From the NCBI RefSeq assembly GCF_020966775.1, contig NZ_JAJKFV010000029.1, positions 1,935,372 to 1,999,371 of the forward strand: DNA of 64,000 nt, given 5' to 3'. This document shows positions 9,816 through 19,599 of this stretch, in pieces. Origin of the DNA: Rhodopirellula halodulae. GTDB lineage: Bacteria > Planctomycetota > Planctomycetia > Pirellulales > Pirellulaceae. The position numbers and the translations under genes were made by a program. Under the pieces are notes generated by a model, which saw nothing but the letters and a program-made list of their open reading frames with translations, searched no databases and was not told the DNA's origin. Position 1 is the first letter of the stretch. Every line of letters begins with the position of its first letter.

Positions 9816-10664
9816 ATGAACTTGTTGGCTTCTTCCGTCCAAATGGCTTCGGACGCACCTTTGTGGTCCATGCCTTCACTGATCGCGTTGTTTGCGTTGA
9901 CGTTGATGGAAATTGTGTTGGGAATCGACAACATCGTTTTCATTGCAATCTTGACCGGCAAACTGCCGGCGGAACGACGTTCATTCGCTCGCCGTTTCGG
10001 CTTGTTCCTCGCGATGGGAATGCGGATCCTGTTGTTGATGATGGTCGGTTGGTTGATGAGTCTTCAATCGCCGCTCTTCGAGCTGTCGTCCCTGATGCCG
10101 ATCGAGTCACTCAAGGAATATCTGACTTCCGACGGGGAGGTGAATGAGATCAGCGGCCGCGATTTGATTTTGCTGTTGGGTGGTCTGTTTTTGATGTTCA
10201 CGGCGGTTCGCGAAATTCACCATAAGATCGAAGGTGAACGCGATGATGATTCCACGATGGACATGGATTTGCCCGAGGCGGATGCAGCGATCAAGTCGCG
10301 AAAACCGGTGACCGTTGGATCCGTTTTGTTTCAAATCGCTGTGATGGACGTGATCTTTTCACTCGATAGCGTCATCACCGCGGTCGGCATGGCGTCCCAC
10401 CTTCCAATCATGATCGGTGCGGTGGTCATCAGCGTGGGAGTGATGATCACTTTCGCGAATCAGATCAGTGACTTTGTGCAGGAACACCCCACCGTCAAAA
10501 TGCTGGCGTTGTCATTCCTGATTCTGATTTCGGTGGTTTTGCTCAGCGAAGCGGTGGGGACGCCGATCAACAAAGGTTACGTGTACTTCGCCATGGCGTT
10601 TTCATTGATGGTCGAATTTCTCAACCTTCGCATGGCCAAGAAAGCCAAACTCCAGCACGCTTGA
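9816..10664 (+). CDS. TerC family integral membrane protein
   Basis: The 282-residue protein has seven or more membrane helices and the two TerC signatures: EIVLGIDNIVFIAIL near residue 30 and DVIFSLDSVITAVGM near residue 175, each with the conserved membrane Asp residues. TerC/Alx proteins are linked to manganese export, metal insertion into exported proteins and tellurium resistance. There are no other ter genes nearby, so a tellurite operon is not indicated. It lies 12 bases after the TauE/SafE gene and faces the large ASPIC protein gene, ending 22 bases from its stop. Confidence 0.9.
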   Translation: MNLLASSVQMASDAPLWSMPSLIALFALTLMEIVLGIDNIVFIAILTGKLPAERRSFARRFGLFLAMGMRILLLMMVGWLMSLQSPLFELSSLMPIESLKEYLTSDGEVNEISGRDLILLLGGLFLMFTAVREIHHKIEGERDDDSTMDMDLPEADAAIKSRKPVTVGSVLFQIAVMDVIFSLDSVITAVGMASHLPIMIGAVVISVGVMITFANQISDFVQEHPTVKMLALSFLILISVVLLSEAVGTPINKGYVYFAMAFSLMVEFLNLRMAKKAKLQHA

Positions 10665-10686
10665 TCCGGGTTGCAATCGACGAGGC

Positions 10687-13600
10687 TCACTGCCCACGGT
10701 TCCAAAATTCGCGGAACGACTGTTTTCGCGAAAGATGGGATTGGTTCTTTTGCATTGCCTGCTCGGAGCCGGATTCGTCCGACAACGTTGGCGGGTACTT
10801 GCCCATCGATTGGAACGGCAGTGGAAGCGTGGACTGACCGGCAAGTGTGTTCAGGTCGGCGTCCTTGTCCCATCCGACACCGTGAAGGACGAAGTCACGT
10901 TGCTGTCCGGCGGCGATGCCCGTCTTTGGTTCCGCGAATCGCAATCGGATCTCGTCGCCACCGGCGATGACGACCATGGAATCATCCCACTGCGTGAGCA
11001 GTTGCTTGGCATCGCCGTACCGCGTCAGGCCACCTCGCAGTGGTGGCCAGCGAGGCGTGTCGGTGCTGTTTTGATAGTCGTAGGTTTCTGCGCGACGGGG
11101 GCCCGGCTTGGTTCGCTTTGAAAATCCGTGCCATGCAACTTCGGCCGACTGCAGCTCCAACGGAATGGATCGGACTTGAGATTCCAGTTTGGCGATATCC
11201 TGGTCGGTGCGAACGGAAACCATCGCGGAATCCCAGTAGATTTGATTGGTTGTGCGAATTCGAACCCGAGGATCTTGCTTGTTCACCCATGGCGTGATGT
11301 CGACCACGATCGTCTTGTTTTTGCCGCCCGGAAAACCAATGTAAGGTGAAGCCAACTTCCATCCGTCTACGGATTCAGGGCCGGGGATCCAAAGCGAAGG
11401 CGGTTCGGGAGCCTTGAGTTTCGGGTTTTGGTCAATCTGGATATTCAGCGACGTGTCGGTCGGCAAAATCCAGCCATTCAAGACCAGGTGAATGTTCGCA
11501 TTGGCATCAAGCTCGTTTGTGACTCGGTCACTCAAGTCCAAATCGATCCAGTGTGGCGGACAGAGGCCTTGTCGGTAGCGATGTTCAAATCCTTGGACGT
11601 GGTCACCATCGTTGGCATGAAGCTCCGATGCCACGTCGTTGCCCGTCGTGTCCGTTGCTATTGAGACCGGGGTCAGTTCCGATCGATCAAACACATGCAC
11701 ATGAGGTTCCGCGACCGAAGGCGGACCCACTTTTTCGTTCGTGTACACGACCAGTTCAGACGGGTGGTCGATCGCGGTCAGGTGCAAATGATCGAAATAG
11801 GCAATCTCCCAGAGTTCTTCTGTGACCCGCAGTTCGTAGCTTCCGTTGCGAGGTTGTAAGAAGCGACCTTCGACCAACAGATGTTCCCAAGGTCGATCGG
11901 GAACCACTTGGCCCGGCGACGTCTGCAAGCCAAGCGGTGCAGCCCACAAGCAATCCGTCACAAATTCAAACGACTCACCGTTGAAAGCGTACAGGTAGGG
12001 GCAGGAACCTTTGAGCGTTTGTTCCTCTTCGATCATCACCCCTGGTTCGATGGTTGGCACCGATTGAGTCAAACCGTTCGGAAAGATCACTCGAAGATTG
12101 CCTTTGTCGGCCAGTCCGTCCAATCCGAAGTGAGTGGAAGGTTCCGTGACGATTCTGGAACGGTAGTGCGGGCCAAATCGCAGTTCCAAAACGGAGCCGA
12201 TCGCATAGTGATTGACTCGGCCGCTGTTGGCATTGTTGTCGTCGATTCCTTTGAAGCGAACCGCGACGGCTTTGCCGGGAACCTTCGTTTGGTTATTGCC
12301 AACCCAGGCAGGTGATTGCTTGGGCGATTTGGCGTCGCTCCATCCTGCGAGGTCAACTTGCAAGTCTCCATCGAAATCAATGGCTAATTTAACCGTTGAT
12401 GTTTGACCATCCATTTCACCCGTCCATGACAAGTCTTGTTGTGCACCAAGACTCGATGTCGAATCGTCAGCCGATTGTGGGCTGAATTCAATTGCGGAGG
12501 AGGGAGCACCCGATCGAAGGCATTCGTAAAAACTGTCGTTGTCCAAATCCGCAACGATGATTGAACCCGGTTCGTCCGATGCGGAATCAGGCCAGCGAAA
12601 TGTTTGTGTTTCGTCGACATTCCAAATCCCGATGTCGCCTGTGTGCGATAAAACGAGTTGCCCTTGATCACGGCCTCCGATGACGAGGTCCCAAGACACA
12701 TTGCCGTCGACATCTTCGATGGCTAGTGAATCTGCTCCCGTGAGAGCAGGAACATCGTCGCGGTAAGAAAAGCGAAACTGAAGGTGCAGTAAGTTTTCGA
12801 TCCATCCGACTCGACCGGATTTTGGGTGAACGGTGATGACGTCTAAATCCAAATCACGATCGAGATCCGCGATGGCGACTGCCGATGGCGGATCGTCGGA
12901 GTCCCACGAAGTTGCTTGCTTTTCATTGGACGGCAGAGGGAAGAACGTTCGGTTGCCTCGGTTGATCAACAACTCCCAACCGCGTTCGGTGCCGGCCATC
13001 AAGTCCAAGTCCCCGTCACCTTCGAAGTCGCCACTGATCAGAACGGACGTCGGTGGTAGTGCGTCGAGAGCTTCGTTGTCTTGGGATTGAAGTCCCTGTG
13101 AGGCGTCAGCGTTGTCTGTCCCAAACGACCGGCCGTCCACCACAATCAGACGTGCGCCTGAATCACCTGACAGCACAATGCTTCGCACGGTGTTGTGGCT
13201 TTGTGAGGTTCCGTCTTGTCGCAAACGACCAGGCGAACTCGAATCAACCATGAACAGGTCCGCCACGGTCATGTTCGCCCATTGGCCGTCGATCTCCAAA
13301 GTCGAATACCGTGCCCAATCGTCCTGGGTTTGCATCCACAGAGTCAGACGCGATCGTTCCTCGGCCGTCTCCAAAGCCACGATGTCAGGTCGAAGATCGA
13401 GGTTGGCATCGATCGCGACCATGGATGCATTCGTCCATTCGGTGGAATCATCCTCCGCAGCGGCCGGCAAGCGACTCACCGCGAACTGAAGGGGCTCGCT
13501 GAACGTTTCGAGTTTTGATTGCTCAGAGACTTCCGCAGACAAACGTCGCATCGATTCGAATCGGATCAGGTCCAACGGGTGAGGCGAGGCGCGACGCCGG

Positions 13601-14601
13601 TCGGTCTTGATCAATTCGGTGGAATTCAAAAGGTTGAACCACAACATCATTTGGTTGTCGGCCTCAGTGAAGCGACCTTCTTCCACGGCGTTGGCGATGC
13701 CATCGACCAGTTCCGCGGGAGTCTTGCCGATGGGTGCCGTTTGTTGTCGCAAGGTGGGCTCGATTGATGCGGCCAACGTTTCTGTTCGCCGGATGGCATC
13801 GACGGCTTCTTTGGATTGGCTTGCGATTCCCAAGCGAGCCGCACGAACAGCCAAATAAAGATTGTTGGGTTGTTGGTTGGAAAGCTGGGCCAGCGAGTTT
13901 GCCGCTGGGGTAAGCAGTTCTTCTGGAACACCGCGGATGGGATCTTCCAGCACATCGATGACTTGGGTCAAAGTCCCGGCAAGCAATACGGAGGTGGAGT
14001 TCTCGGACTTCGATTCCGAAATGGCTTGGATCAGGTTTTGAAAGACTTCCTTGCGGATGGATTGCATCACGGAACGAGGCAGCAAGCTGGCCTCGTTCAG
14101 GTCAACGCGAGCGTTCAGCCAAGTGGAGACATTGGAGTCGCCACCAAGTTTGCTGTAACGCTCGATCAATTGCCGAGATTCTGAAAGCAGACCGGACAAC
14201 CGTTGTCGGGCGGCTCGTTTGTCTTCCGCTTTGGCGGATGCATCGTTGGCAACGGAAGCCAGTTCGTCGATGGTAAGAACGCGGTTGAGCGCCCGGTTCA
14301 GAGCAATCGAAATGTCATCGGGACGAGACTCTGCAAGCTCTGCCCATGCGGATTCTGCCTTGTCGGTTTCGAGGTTTTCCATCGAAGCCAATGCGACACG
14401 ATTCAGTTCCAGGTTCTTGGTGGCCAACTCAGTTCCGGCACCGCCATCTCGCGGTTTGACGTTGTCGTCTCCGCCGGGCCCAATGGGATTCTGGCTGAAC
14501 CACCATGTGCCGACTGCGATCAGGACCACCGCGAGAACTAAAAACAACCAAGTCTTGGAAGACGAAGAGGGGGCGGGAGTCGTCGAAGTCACCGGATGCA
14601 T
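10687..14601 (-). CDS. Membrane-anchored FG-GAP and ASPIC/UnbV protein
   Basis: The 1304-residue protein has one N-terminal membrane anchor (TWLFLVLAVVLIAVGTWWF, about residues 17-36). A helical region to about 330, possibly TPR-like, follows. A VCBS/FG-GAP propeller spans roughly 390-760 (DANLDLRPD, DFEGDGDLD, DLDRDLDLD, DVDGNVSWD, DLDNDSFYE, DFDGDLQVD). An ASPIC/UnbV segment lies near 810-890, with its usual R-V-N-x-x-A-I-G-S-x-x-E-L and a following FPNGLTQ. The C-terminal 400 residues form further beta-rich domains including CPYLYAFNGESFEF. The body should face the periplasm. It is the last gene of the minus-strand run that includes two Hsp70s and bcp, 138 bases after the second Hsp70. The role is unknown; ASPIC/propeller proteins resemble the CRTAC1 family. 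Confidence 0.82.
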   Translation of the reverse strand: MHPVTSTTPAPSSSSKTWLFLVLAVVLIAVGTWWFSQNPIGPGGDDNVKPRDGGAGTELATKNLELNRVALASMENLETDKAESAWAELAESRPDDISIALNRALNRVLTIDELASVANDASAKAEDKRAARQRLSGLLSESRQLIERYSKLGGDSNVSTWLNARVDLNEASLLPRSVMQSIRKEVFQNLIQAISESKSENSTSVLLAGTLTQVIDVLEDPIRGVPEELLTPAANSLAQLSNQQPNNLYLAVRAARLGIASQSKEAVDAIRRTETLAASIEPTLRQQTAPIGKTPAELVDGIANAVEEGRFTEADNQMMLWFNLLNSTELIKTDRRRASPHPLDLIRFESMRRLSAEVSEQSKLETFSEPLQFAVSRLPAAAEDDSTEWTNASMVAIDANLDLRPDIVALETAEERSRLTLWMQTQDDWARYSTLEIDGQWANMTVADLFMVDSSSPGRLRQDGTSQSHNTVRSIVLSGDSGARLIVVDGRSFGTDNADASQGLQSQDNEALDALPPTSVLISGDFEGDGDLDLMAGTERGWELLINRGNRTFFPLPSNEKQATSWDSDDPPSAVAIADLDRDLDLDVITVHPKSGRVGWIENLLHLQFRFSYRDDVPALTGADSLAIEDVDGNVSWDLVIGGRDQGQLVLSHTGDIGIWNVDETQTFRWPDSASDEPGSIIVADLDNDSFYECLRSGAPSSAIEFSPQSADDSTSSLGAQQDLSWTGEMDGQTSTVKLAIDFDGDLQVDLAGWSDAKSPKQSPAWVGNNQTKVPGKAVAVRFKGIDDNNANSGRVNHYAIGSVLELRFGPHYRSRIVTEPSTHFGLDGLADKGNLRVIFPNGLTQSVPTIEPGVMIEEEQTLKGSCPYLYAFNGESFEFVTDCLWAAPLGLQTSPGQVVPDRPWEHLLVEGRFLQPRNGSYELRVTEELWEIAYFDHLHLTAIDHPSELVVYTNEKVGPPSVAEPHVHVFDRSELTPVSIATDTTGNDVASELHANDGDHVQGFEHRYRQGLCPPHWIDLDLSDRVTNELDANANIHLVLNGWILPTDTSLNIQIDQNPKLKAPEPPSLWIPGPESVDGWKLASPYIGFPGGKNKTIVVDITPWVNKQDPRVRIRTTNQIYWDSAMVSVRTDQDIAKLESQVRSIPLELQSAEVAWHGFSKRTKPGPRRAETYDYQNSTDTPRWPPLRGGLTRYGDAKQLLTQWDDSMVVIAGGDEIRLRFAEPKTGIAAGQQRDFVLHGVGWDKDADLNTLAGQSTLPLPFQSMGKYPPTLSDESGSEQAMQKNQSHLSRKQSFREFWNRGQ

Positions 14602-14739
14602 CCTTGAAGAACAAACTGACGCGTGATCAGAGCGGGATGCAGTTTAACAAATCAGTGTCGAAGCGAAGCGCAGGATGATCGGCGATACCCGGCTGAATTG
14701 TGAACCGGTTGATCGCATTGCAAACACAACGCAGTTGGC

Positions 14740-17595
14740 TCAACCGCGAAGCGAGATGCCAAGTGGCAACGTGTCGCCGAACACGGCCTGTTGTTCTTCG
14801 TGATCCAATTTACCGCCGTTGCGTACGAGCTCTTTCCAATGATCGGGGGCATCAAGGCGTTTCAGTAGCGTCAATGCTCGATCTCGCGTGGGCTGATCGA
14901 CGTCGCGAAAACGGTCGTCGCATCGACGGGTCATCTGCGTGATGGTGAATGCCGCGAGTCGCCGAACGGCACTGTCTTGCGTTTCAATGGACTTTGAGTG
15001 GGTCAGCTGAGCCATCCAGTGACCGATATCGCCCGCAGGAACAATCAGATTCATGGGGCCATAGGCCAAGACTCGAGACGCAAGACGTCCGAGCGTCCAT
15101 AGCAAGCTGGGGTGCAGTGGTGCCATCTTTTTGCGATCCAAGGCTTCTAAGATCGCCGACGCAAACGCTCGTTTGGTATCGATGGGCAATCGTTCCATGG
15201 CGCCGATCGTACGCCAAGCTTCGTTGGCTTCCGCCATGTCTTGGTTGGACGGTCCGGCGAGCAACCATTTACCCAGTGTGGTTGCCAGTTGTACCTGTTG
15301 CCCGGACGTCATGCCTCCCGCGATTCGACGCCAAAGAACATAGGATTCAGCACGGACTTGTTGATCCGCGTGAGCGATCTTTCCATGAATCATCCGCCAC
15401 GTCTGTGACGTTCGCCAATCGTCCACCGCCACGCCGTAACCCGGACGCAGAGCAAACCCGGCCAGGTTCAGCCAACGTGATTCGTGTGAGGGCGATTGTC
15501 GGCGTTGATCCTGCACGTCCATGAGAGCTTCCCAAAGTTGCCTTAAGAACGATGGCGGCCATTGATCGCGTGAACTTCCAACGGTGGTCTGCAATCGTTT
15601 GACCAACAAGGATGGCTTCAAAGATTTCTCAACGAACACGCGTTGGATCAATTGCCGACACTCATTCAACGTTTCTTCGTCGACGATGCCCGCCGACTCA
15701 CCTTCGTACTCATGGGATTCGCGATCGGTTTCCAGCGTGCCGCGAATGTCGAATTCCAATCGCCAGCGTTTTGGCCCCGAAACACAGAACAGTCCGACTG
15801 TGCCAATTTCTGACAGTTCGGATTGGATGACAATTTCCATTGTCGATTGATCACGTCGTTTGCGATCGCGAAGTGCCGTTTGGATGGGCGGCAGTGGCGT
15901 CATCGTGTTGGGATCAATGTCGACGACGTCGCCGGGGCGATCAGCTAGGCGAGTGCTGCTGACCCACAGCGGGAAACTGACCGGAACGCCAACGCTGAGT
16001 TCCATTGGCAATTGATCGATCTGATAGGACGTTCCCGGTTGTGCATCGGCTGGAATGACGCAAACGGCTCGCGGTGGGTTCTGTTCGATTTGAATGAAGT
16101 AAGCTCGAGCCAGGTTGGCCGCGATGCGAACACCATGCCCGCGCCGTACCATCGCATAGTGAGCTGCGCCCTGAGCAACCGCCAAGTCGAGTCGGCTGGC
16201 GTCCAAGACCGCCGGTTCGCCGAACCAACGAGTCAATGCACCAACCAATCGCTGCCGAATGGCCGGCGCGGTCAAGACACCGCCGTTGAAGAGGACAAGG
16301 TTGACGGCGTCGCTTTCTTGAAGGTTCGAGGTTTCTTCCTGGTTCTGATCGAGTCCCGTACGTCGGTGTTCGCGAAGGAATTCGGCTAAGTGCCGGGTGA
16401 CGGCTGGGTCCGCAGCGTAGGGCAAGCCGACTTCTTGAAAGCCGCTTTGCTCCGCGGTGACTGAAGCGTCCAGATCAACCTGGGGAAAGAACCCTTCCAG
16501 TAGAAGTTCATCCACTTCCTCCGCTGTCATTTCCACTTGGATTCCACCACCGATCAACGAGGAGCCTTCGCCGGGCAAGTGGATGGTGGTGCGTTCAGGT
16601 CGTGAATCGGAAAGGAAGGTTTCTTTGGTTTGTCGAGAGGCGGCCAAAAGCTGTTGCCACTGGCGTGGCGTGAGCGTCTGGTTCAGCTTGGCTTCCGCCG
16701 CTTTCGCGACCGCCAGATCAAGGTTGTCACCACCCAAAATCAAGTGCTTTCCAACCGCCACGCGGTGGAACTGCACGACGTCTTTTTCATGTTCGGAGTC
16801 CGCGGGTCGCACGCGAATGAGTGTCAGGTCCGTCGTGCCGCCACCGATGTCACAGACCAGGATCAGTTGACCGACCTGGACCAGATCTCGCCAATTGTCG
16901 CGATGTCGATCGAGCCATGCGTAAAAGGCGGCTTGGGGTTCTTCAATCAACTGAATGCGAGGCAATCCAGCCATCTTGGCCGCGCGAACCGTCAATTCGC
17001 GAGCGACTTCATCGAACGAAGCCGGCAGCGTGATCACGATGTCTTGTTCTGACATCGGATGGTCGGGATGTTCGGCGTCCCAGGCTTCCGCCAAATGCCG
17101 CAGATAAGATGCGGATGCGTCGGCGGGAGATCGGCGAGCGACATCGGGATCGCCATGCCACGGAAGCAGGTCGGCCGTTCGATCGACGCCTTCGTGCGAC
17201 AGCCAGCTCTTTGCCGAAGCAATTTGACGAGCCGGGTGAAGCAAGCCGGCGATGCGAGCGTACTCGCCAACGCAAGTCGCCAAGTCATCGTTGTCGTTAT
17301 GCAGCCAAGGATGTTTCTCGCTACGCGACAGGTTCTCGGTGGAGTGCAATGTGTAGTGGAACGACGGCAAAGTCGCGCGGGCTTCGGCGACGTCCAAATC
17401 AACCCATTGAGGTACCAGGAATGTTTCGACCTGAAACTCGCTGGCACCGTTGGAACCGTCGTTCACACTTTCGGTGCCCAACCTTTCGGTATCCACATAT
17501 GCCAACACGCAGTTGGTCGTTCCTAGGTCGATGCCGATGCAGAAACGTGCGAGGGTGAATTCGTTTTGGTCGTTGTCGGTCTCGCGGGAATTCAT
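14740..17595 (-). CDS. Atypical Hsp70 with long helical C-terminal domain (DUF3731-like)
   Basis: The first 500 or so of 951 residues are an Hsp70 ATPase domain: FCIGIDLGTTNCVLAYVD (phosphate 1), VITLPASFDEVARELT, LIEEPQAAFYAWL, LVCDIGGGTTDLTLI (phosphate 2), GGDNLDLAVAKAAEAK and LFNGGVLTAPAIRQR. Instead of a normal substrate domain and lid there is a beta segment ending ELSEIGTVGLFC and RWRLEFD, then about 300 mostly helical residues (from about 650) resembling the DUF3731 extension. The protein is much longer than DnaK (about 640) and lacks the acidic EEVD/EEVK-type tail. Its neighbour is a second Hsp70 sharing the TELG/RWKLEF block. An ATP-dependent chaperone-like role is inferred; clients and co-chaperones are unknown. 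Confidence 0.88.
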   Translation of the reverse strand: MNSRETDNDQNEFTLARFCIGIDLGTTNCVLAYVDTERLGTESVNDGSNGASEFQVETFLVPQWVDLDVAEARATLPSFHYTLHSTENLSRSEKHPWLHNDNDDLATCVGEYARIAGLLHPARQIASAKSWLSHEGVDRTADLLPWHGDPDVARRSPADASASYLRHLAEAWDAEHPDHPMSEQDIVITLPASFDEVARELTVRAAKMAGLPRIQLIEEPQAAFYAWLDRHRDNWRDLVQVGQLILVCDIGGGTTDLTLIRVRPADSEHEKDVVQFHRVAVGKHLILGGDNLDLAVAKAAEAKLNQTLTPRQWQQLLAASRQTKETFLSDSRPERTTIHLPGEGSSLIGGGIQVEMTAEEVDELLLEGFFPQVDLDASVTAEQSGFQEVGLPYAADPAVTRHLAEFLREHRRTGLDQNQEETSNLQESDAVNLVLFNGGVLTAPAIRQRLVGALTRWFGEPAVLDASRLDLAVAQGAAHYAMVRRGHGVRIAANLARAYFIQIEQNPPRAVCVIPADAQPGTSYQIDQLPMELSVGVPVSFPLWVSSTRLADRPGDVVDIDPNTMTPLPPIQTALRDRKRRDQSTMEIVIQSELSEIGTVGLFCVSGPKRWRLEFDIRGTLETDRESHEYEGESAGIVDEETLNECRQLIQRVFVEKSLKPSLLVKRLQTTVGSSRDQWPPSFLRQLWEALMDVQDQRRQSPSHESRWLNLAGFALRPGYGVAVDDWRTSQTWRMIHGKIAHADQQVRAESYVLWRRIAGGMTSGQQVQLATTLGKWLLAGPSNQDMAEANEAWRTIGAMERLPIDTKRAFASAILEALDRKKMAPLHPSLLWTLGRLASRVLAYGPMNLIVPAGDIGHWMAQLTHSKSIETQDSAVRRLAAFTITQMTRRCDDRFRDVDQPTRDRALTLLKRLDAPDHWKELVRNGGKLDHEEQQAVFGDTLPLGISLRG

Positions 17596-17727
17596 GAAGT
17601 CTCAATGGGCGTGGGGAACGCGGTGGACTCCGCGATCCGCGGCGATGCGGTCACAATAAGACGATCTTTCGCTTCCACAGATCACGGCGGATATGTATGC
17701 CGCGAATCGTGAATGGAAGACGATGGG

Positions 17728-19587
17728 TCAAGCGTCTTCTTGGCGAGCGTTGAATTCAAGTTTCCAACGACGGTCGCCTCGTTTGTCATGACACCACAGT
17801 TCGAACATGCCCAATTCGGTCACACGCGATTCGAACTGCACTGGAACAAATGATTGAGCCGGTTCACCGCCGCCGTCTTCATCGGGCGAGCGATGCTGGT
17901 CGAGGGTCAGTTCGATCGGTTCGCTTTCTTGAAGCTCTGTTGGTGACCAGCGGTCCAAGCGAACACCGGGGGTGTCTTGCGGACGCGTGGTGGAAGAGAA
18001 GAAACGAAACCTGGCTGGTGTTCCGACAACGACGCCGACTTCTTGTCCGGGGACTTCGGCTTGCGTGCCTTCTTCCATGCCCTGTGCGGCGACACAGACG
18101 GCACGAAGAGGCCGCGGGGCACCGGGAATCGCCATTCCGGCGGTCTCGATTCCGATGTAGAACGCTTTTGCCGTTCCACCGCGAATGCGAATGCCGCCGC
18201 TGGTCTTGGTCCATCCGTAGTAAGCCGCTCCGATCGCGACCGCGTTGTCGAGGTCCTGTTCCGACGACAGTGTGTCGATCTCGGCGTCGGTCCAAGACGA
18301 AAGCGTTGTCTGCAATCTTTCTTGCATCGCTGGGCTGCGGAAGACACCACCGTTGAGCAACAGATGAGTCACCGGGCCATTGCCATCACCATCCTGTCGG
18401 GGCGACATGGCGGATTGGTCCGTGAGGAACGCCGCGATGTGTTTGGTGATCGCAGGGTCCGACTCAAAGGGCAGACCGACGTCTTGGAAGCCGCTGGCAA
18501 CGTTTGCTTGAGGTCGTTCCTGGGCGGAACACTGGGGAAAGAATCCGTCCAACAGCATCGATGCGGCGGCGGTCTTTTGTAATTCGGTGGTGATGGTTCC
18601 GCCGATCAGCGAGCTGCCACGGCCAAGCACCGAAATGGGATGCGATTCGGGGCCGTCATTGGCGAGCAGGCGTTCCTTAGCTTCGCGGCAAGCGTGCCAG
18701 AGTGACGTGCTTTGCCAAGGATCCAAGTCATGTCCTGATTGACGGAATTGTTCCGCGGCTTGGTAGGCGAGCGCCAAATCCATGTTGTCGCCGCCCACCA
18801 GCAGGTGGTTGCCCACGGCGACACGCTGGAGCATCAATTCACCGTCTTGCTGTTCCACGCCAATCAGTGTCAGGTCAGTTGTGCCGCCTCCGACGTCCAC
18901 CACCAACATGGTATCGCCGTCCGATAGCGACTTTCGCCAGCGACCTTCGGTCGAAGCCAAATAGCGATACACCGCGGCCTGGGGTTCTTCCAACAACACG
19001 AAGTTCTCGTCCAAACCGGCGCGGATGGCTGCTCGACGCGTCAGCTCACGTGCCGCCGGGTCGAACGACGCGGGAACGGTCAGCACCACCTGTTGCTCGC
19101 CGATGGGAGCTTCGGGGAACTCCGCGTGCCATGCCGCAACGAGGTGGCGAAGAAAAATCTCGGTGCACTCCACGGCGGAGACACGTGGGATTTCATCAGG
19201 TGATTGCCAAGGCAAAACGGGAGATTCGGGATCGATTTTCCGTTGGCACAACCAACTCTTGGCCGCGACGATCACCCGCTGTGGATTGTCCGCCGCTTGT
19301 TGTTTGGCGTAGACCCCAGCCACCCCGTCGGTGGACGATGGGAATCGCGCGTGCTCGTGATGAATCTCCAGCGAGTCGACTTCTTGGTCGCGGGGCAAGT
19401 ACAGAAACGAAGGCAGCGACGTCCTGGATTCGACCTGTCCGGATGCCACCACCTGCGGGATCGGTAGCAATTGAATTTCAGGTGTTTGGTCGACGGAGGG
19501 TTTCTCGCCTTCGGATTGGCGGGTGTAGGCGACGACGCTGTTGGTCGTCCCCAGGTCAATTCCGATGCAATATTTATGATCACTCAT
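17728..19587 (-). CDS. Atypical Hsp70 without the alpha-helical lid
   Basis: The 619-residue protein has an Hsp70 nucleotide-binding domain: YCIGIDLGTTNSVVAYT (residues 6-22), VLTVPASFDPAARELT, LLEEPQAAVYRYL, MLVVDVGGGTTDLTLI, GGDNMDLALAYQAAEQF and LLNGGVFRSPAMQERL. After the FYIGIE segment, which replaces the DnaK linker, about 150 residues remain, forming a beta-type substrate region ending VTELGMFELWC and RWKLEFN. No helical lid follows. The same closing block occurs in the next gene's product, so the two are paralogues. It starts 12 bases after bcp stops, so it is probably co-transcribed with it. The partner Hsp70 gene begins 132 bases after it. No dnaJ or grpE is present in the window. 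Confidence 0.88.
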   Translation of the reverse strand: MSDHKYCIGIDLGTTNSVVAYTRQSEGEKPSVDQTPEIQLLPIPQVVASGQVESRTSLPSFLYLPRDQEVDSLEIHHEHARFPSSTDGVAGVYAKQQAADNPQRVIVAAKSWLCQRKIDPESPVLPWQSPDEIPRVSAVECTEIFLRHLVAAWHAEFPEAPIGEQQVVLTVPASFDPAARELTRRAAIRAGLDENFVLLEEPQAAVYRYLASTEGRWRKSLSDGDTMLVVDVGGGTTDLTLIGVEQQDGELMLQRVAVGNHLLVGGDNMDLALAYQAAEQFRQSGHDLDPWQSTSLWHACREAKERLLANDGPESHPISVLGRGSSLIGGTITTELQKTAAASMLLDGFFPQCSAQERPQANVASGFQDVGLPFESDPAITKHIAAFLTDQSAMSPRQDGDGNGPVTHLLLNGGVFRSPAMQERLQTTLSSWTDAEIDTLSSEQDLDNAVAIGAAYYGWTKTSGGIRIRGGTAKAFYIGIETAGMAIPGAPRPLRAVCVAAQGMEEGTQAEVPGQEVGVVVGTPARFRFFSSTTRPQDTPGVRLDRWSPTELQESEPIELTLDQHRSPDEDGGGEPAQSFVPVQFESRVTELGMFELWCHDKRGDRRWKLEFNARQEDA

Positions 19588-19599
19588 GTTGGTTCAGTC

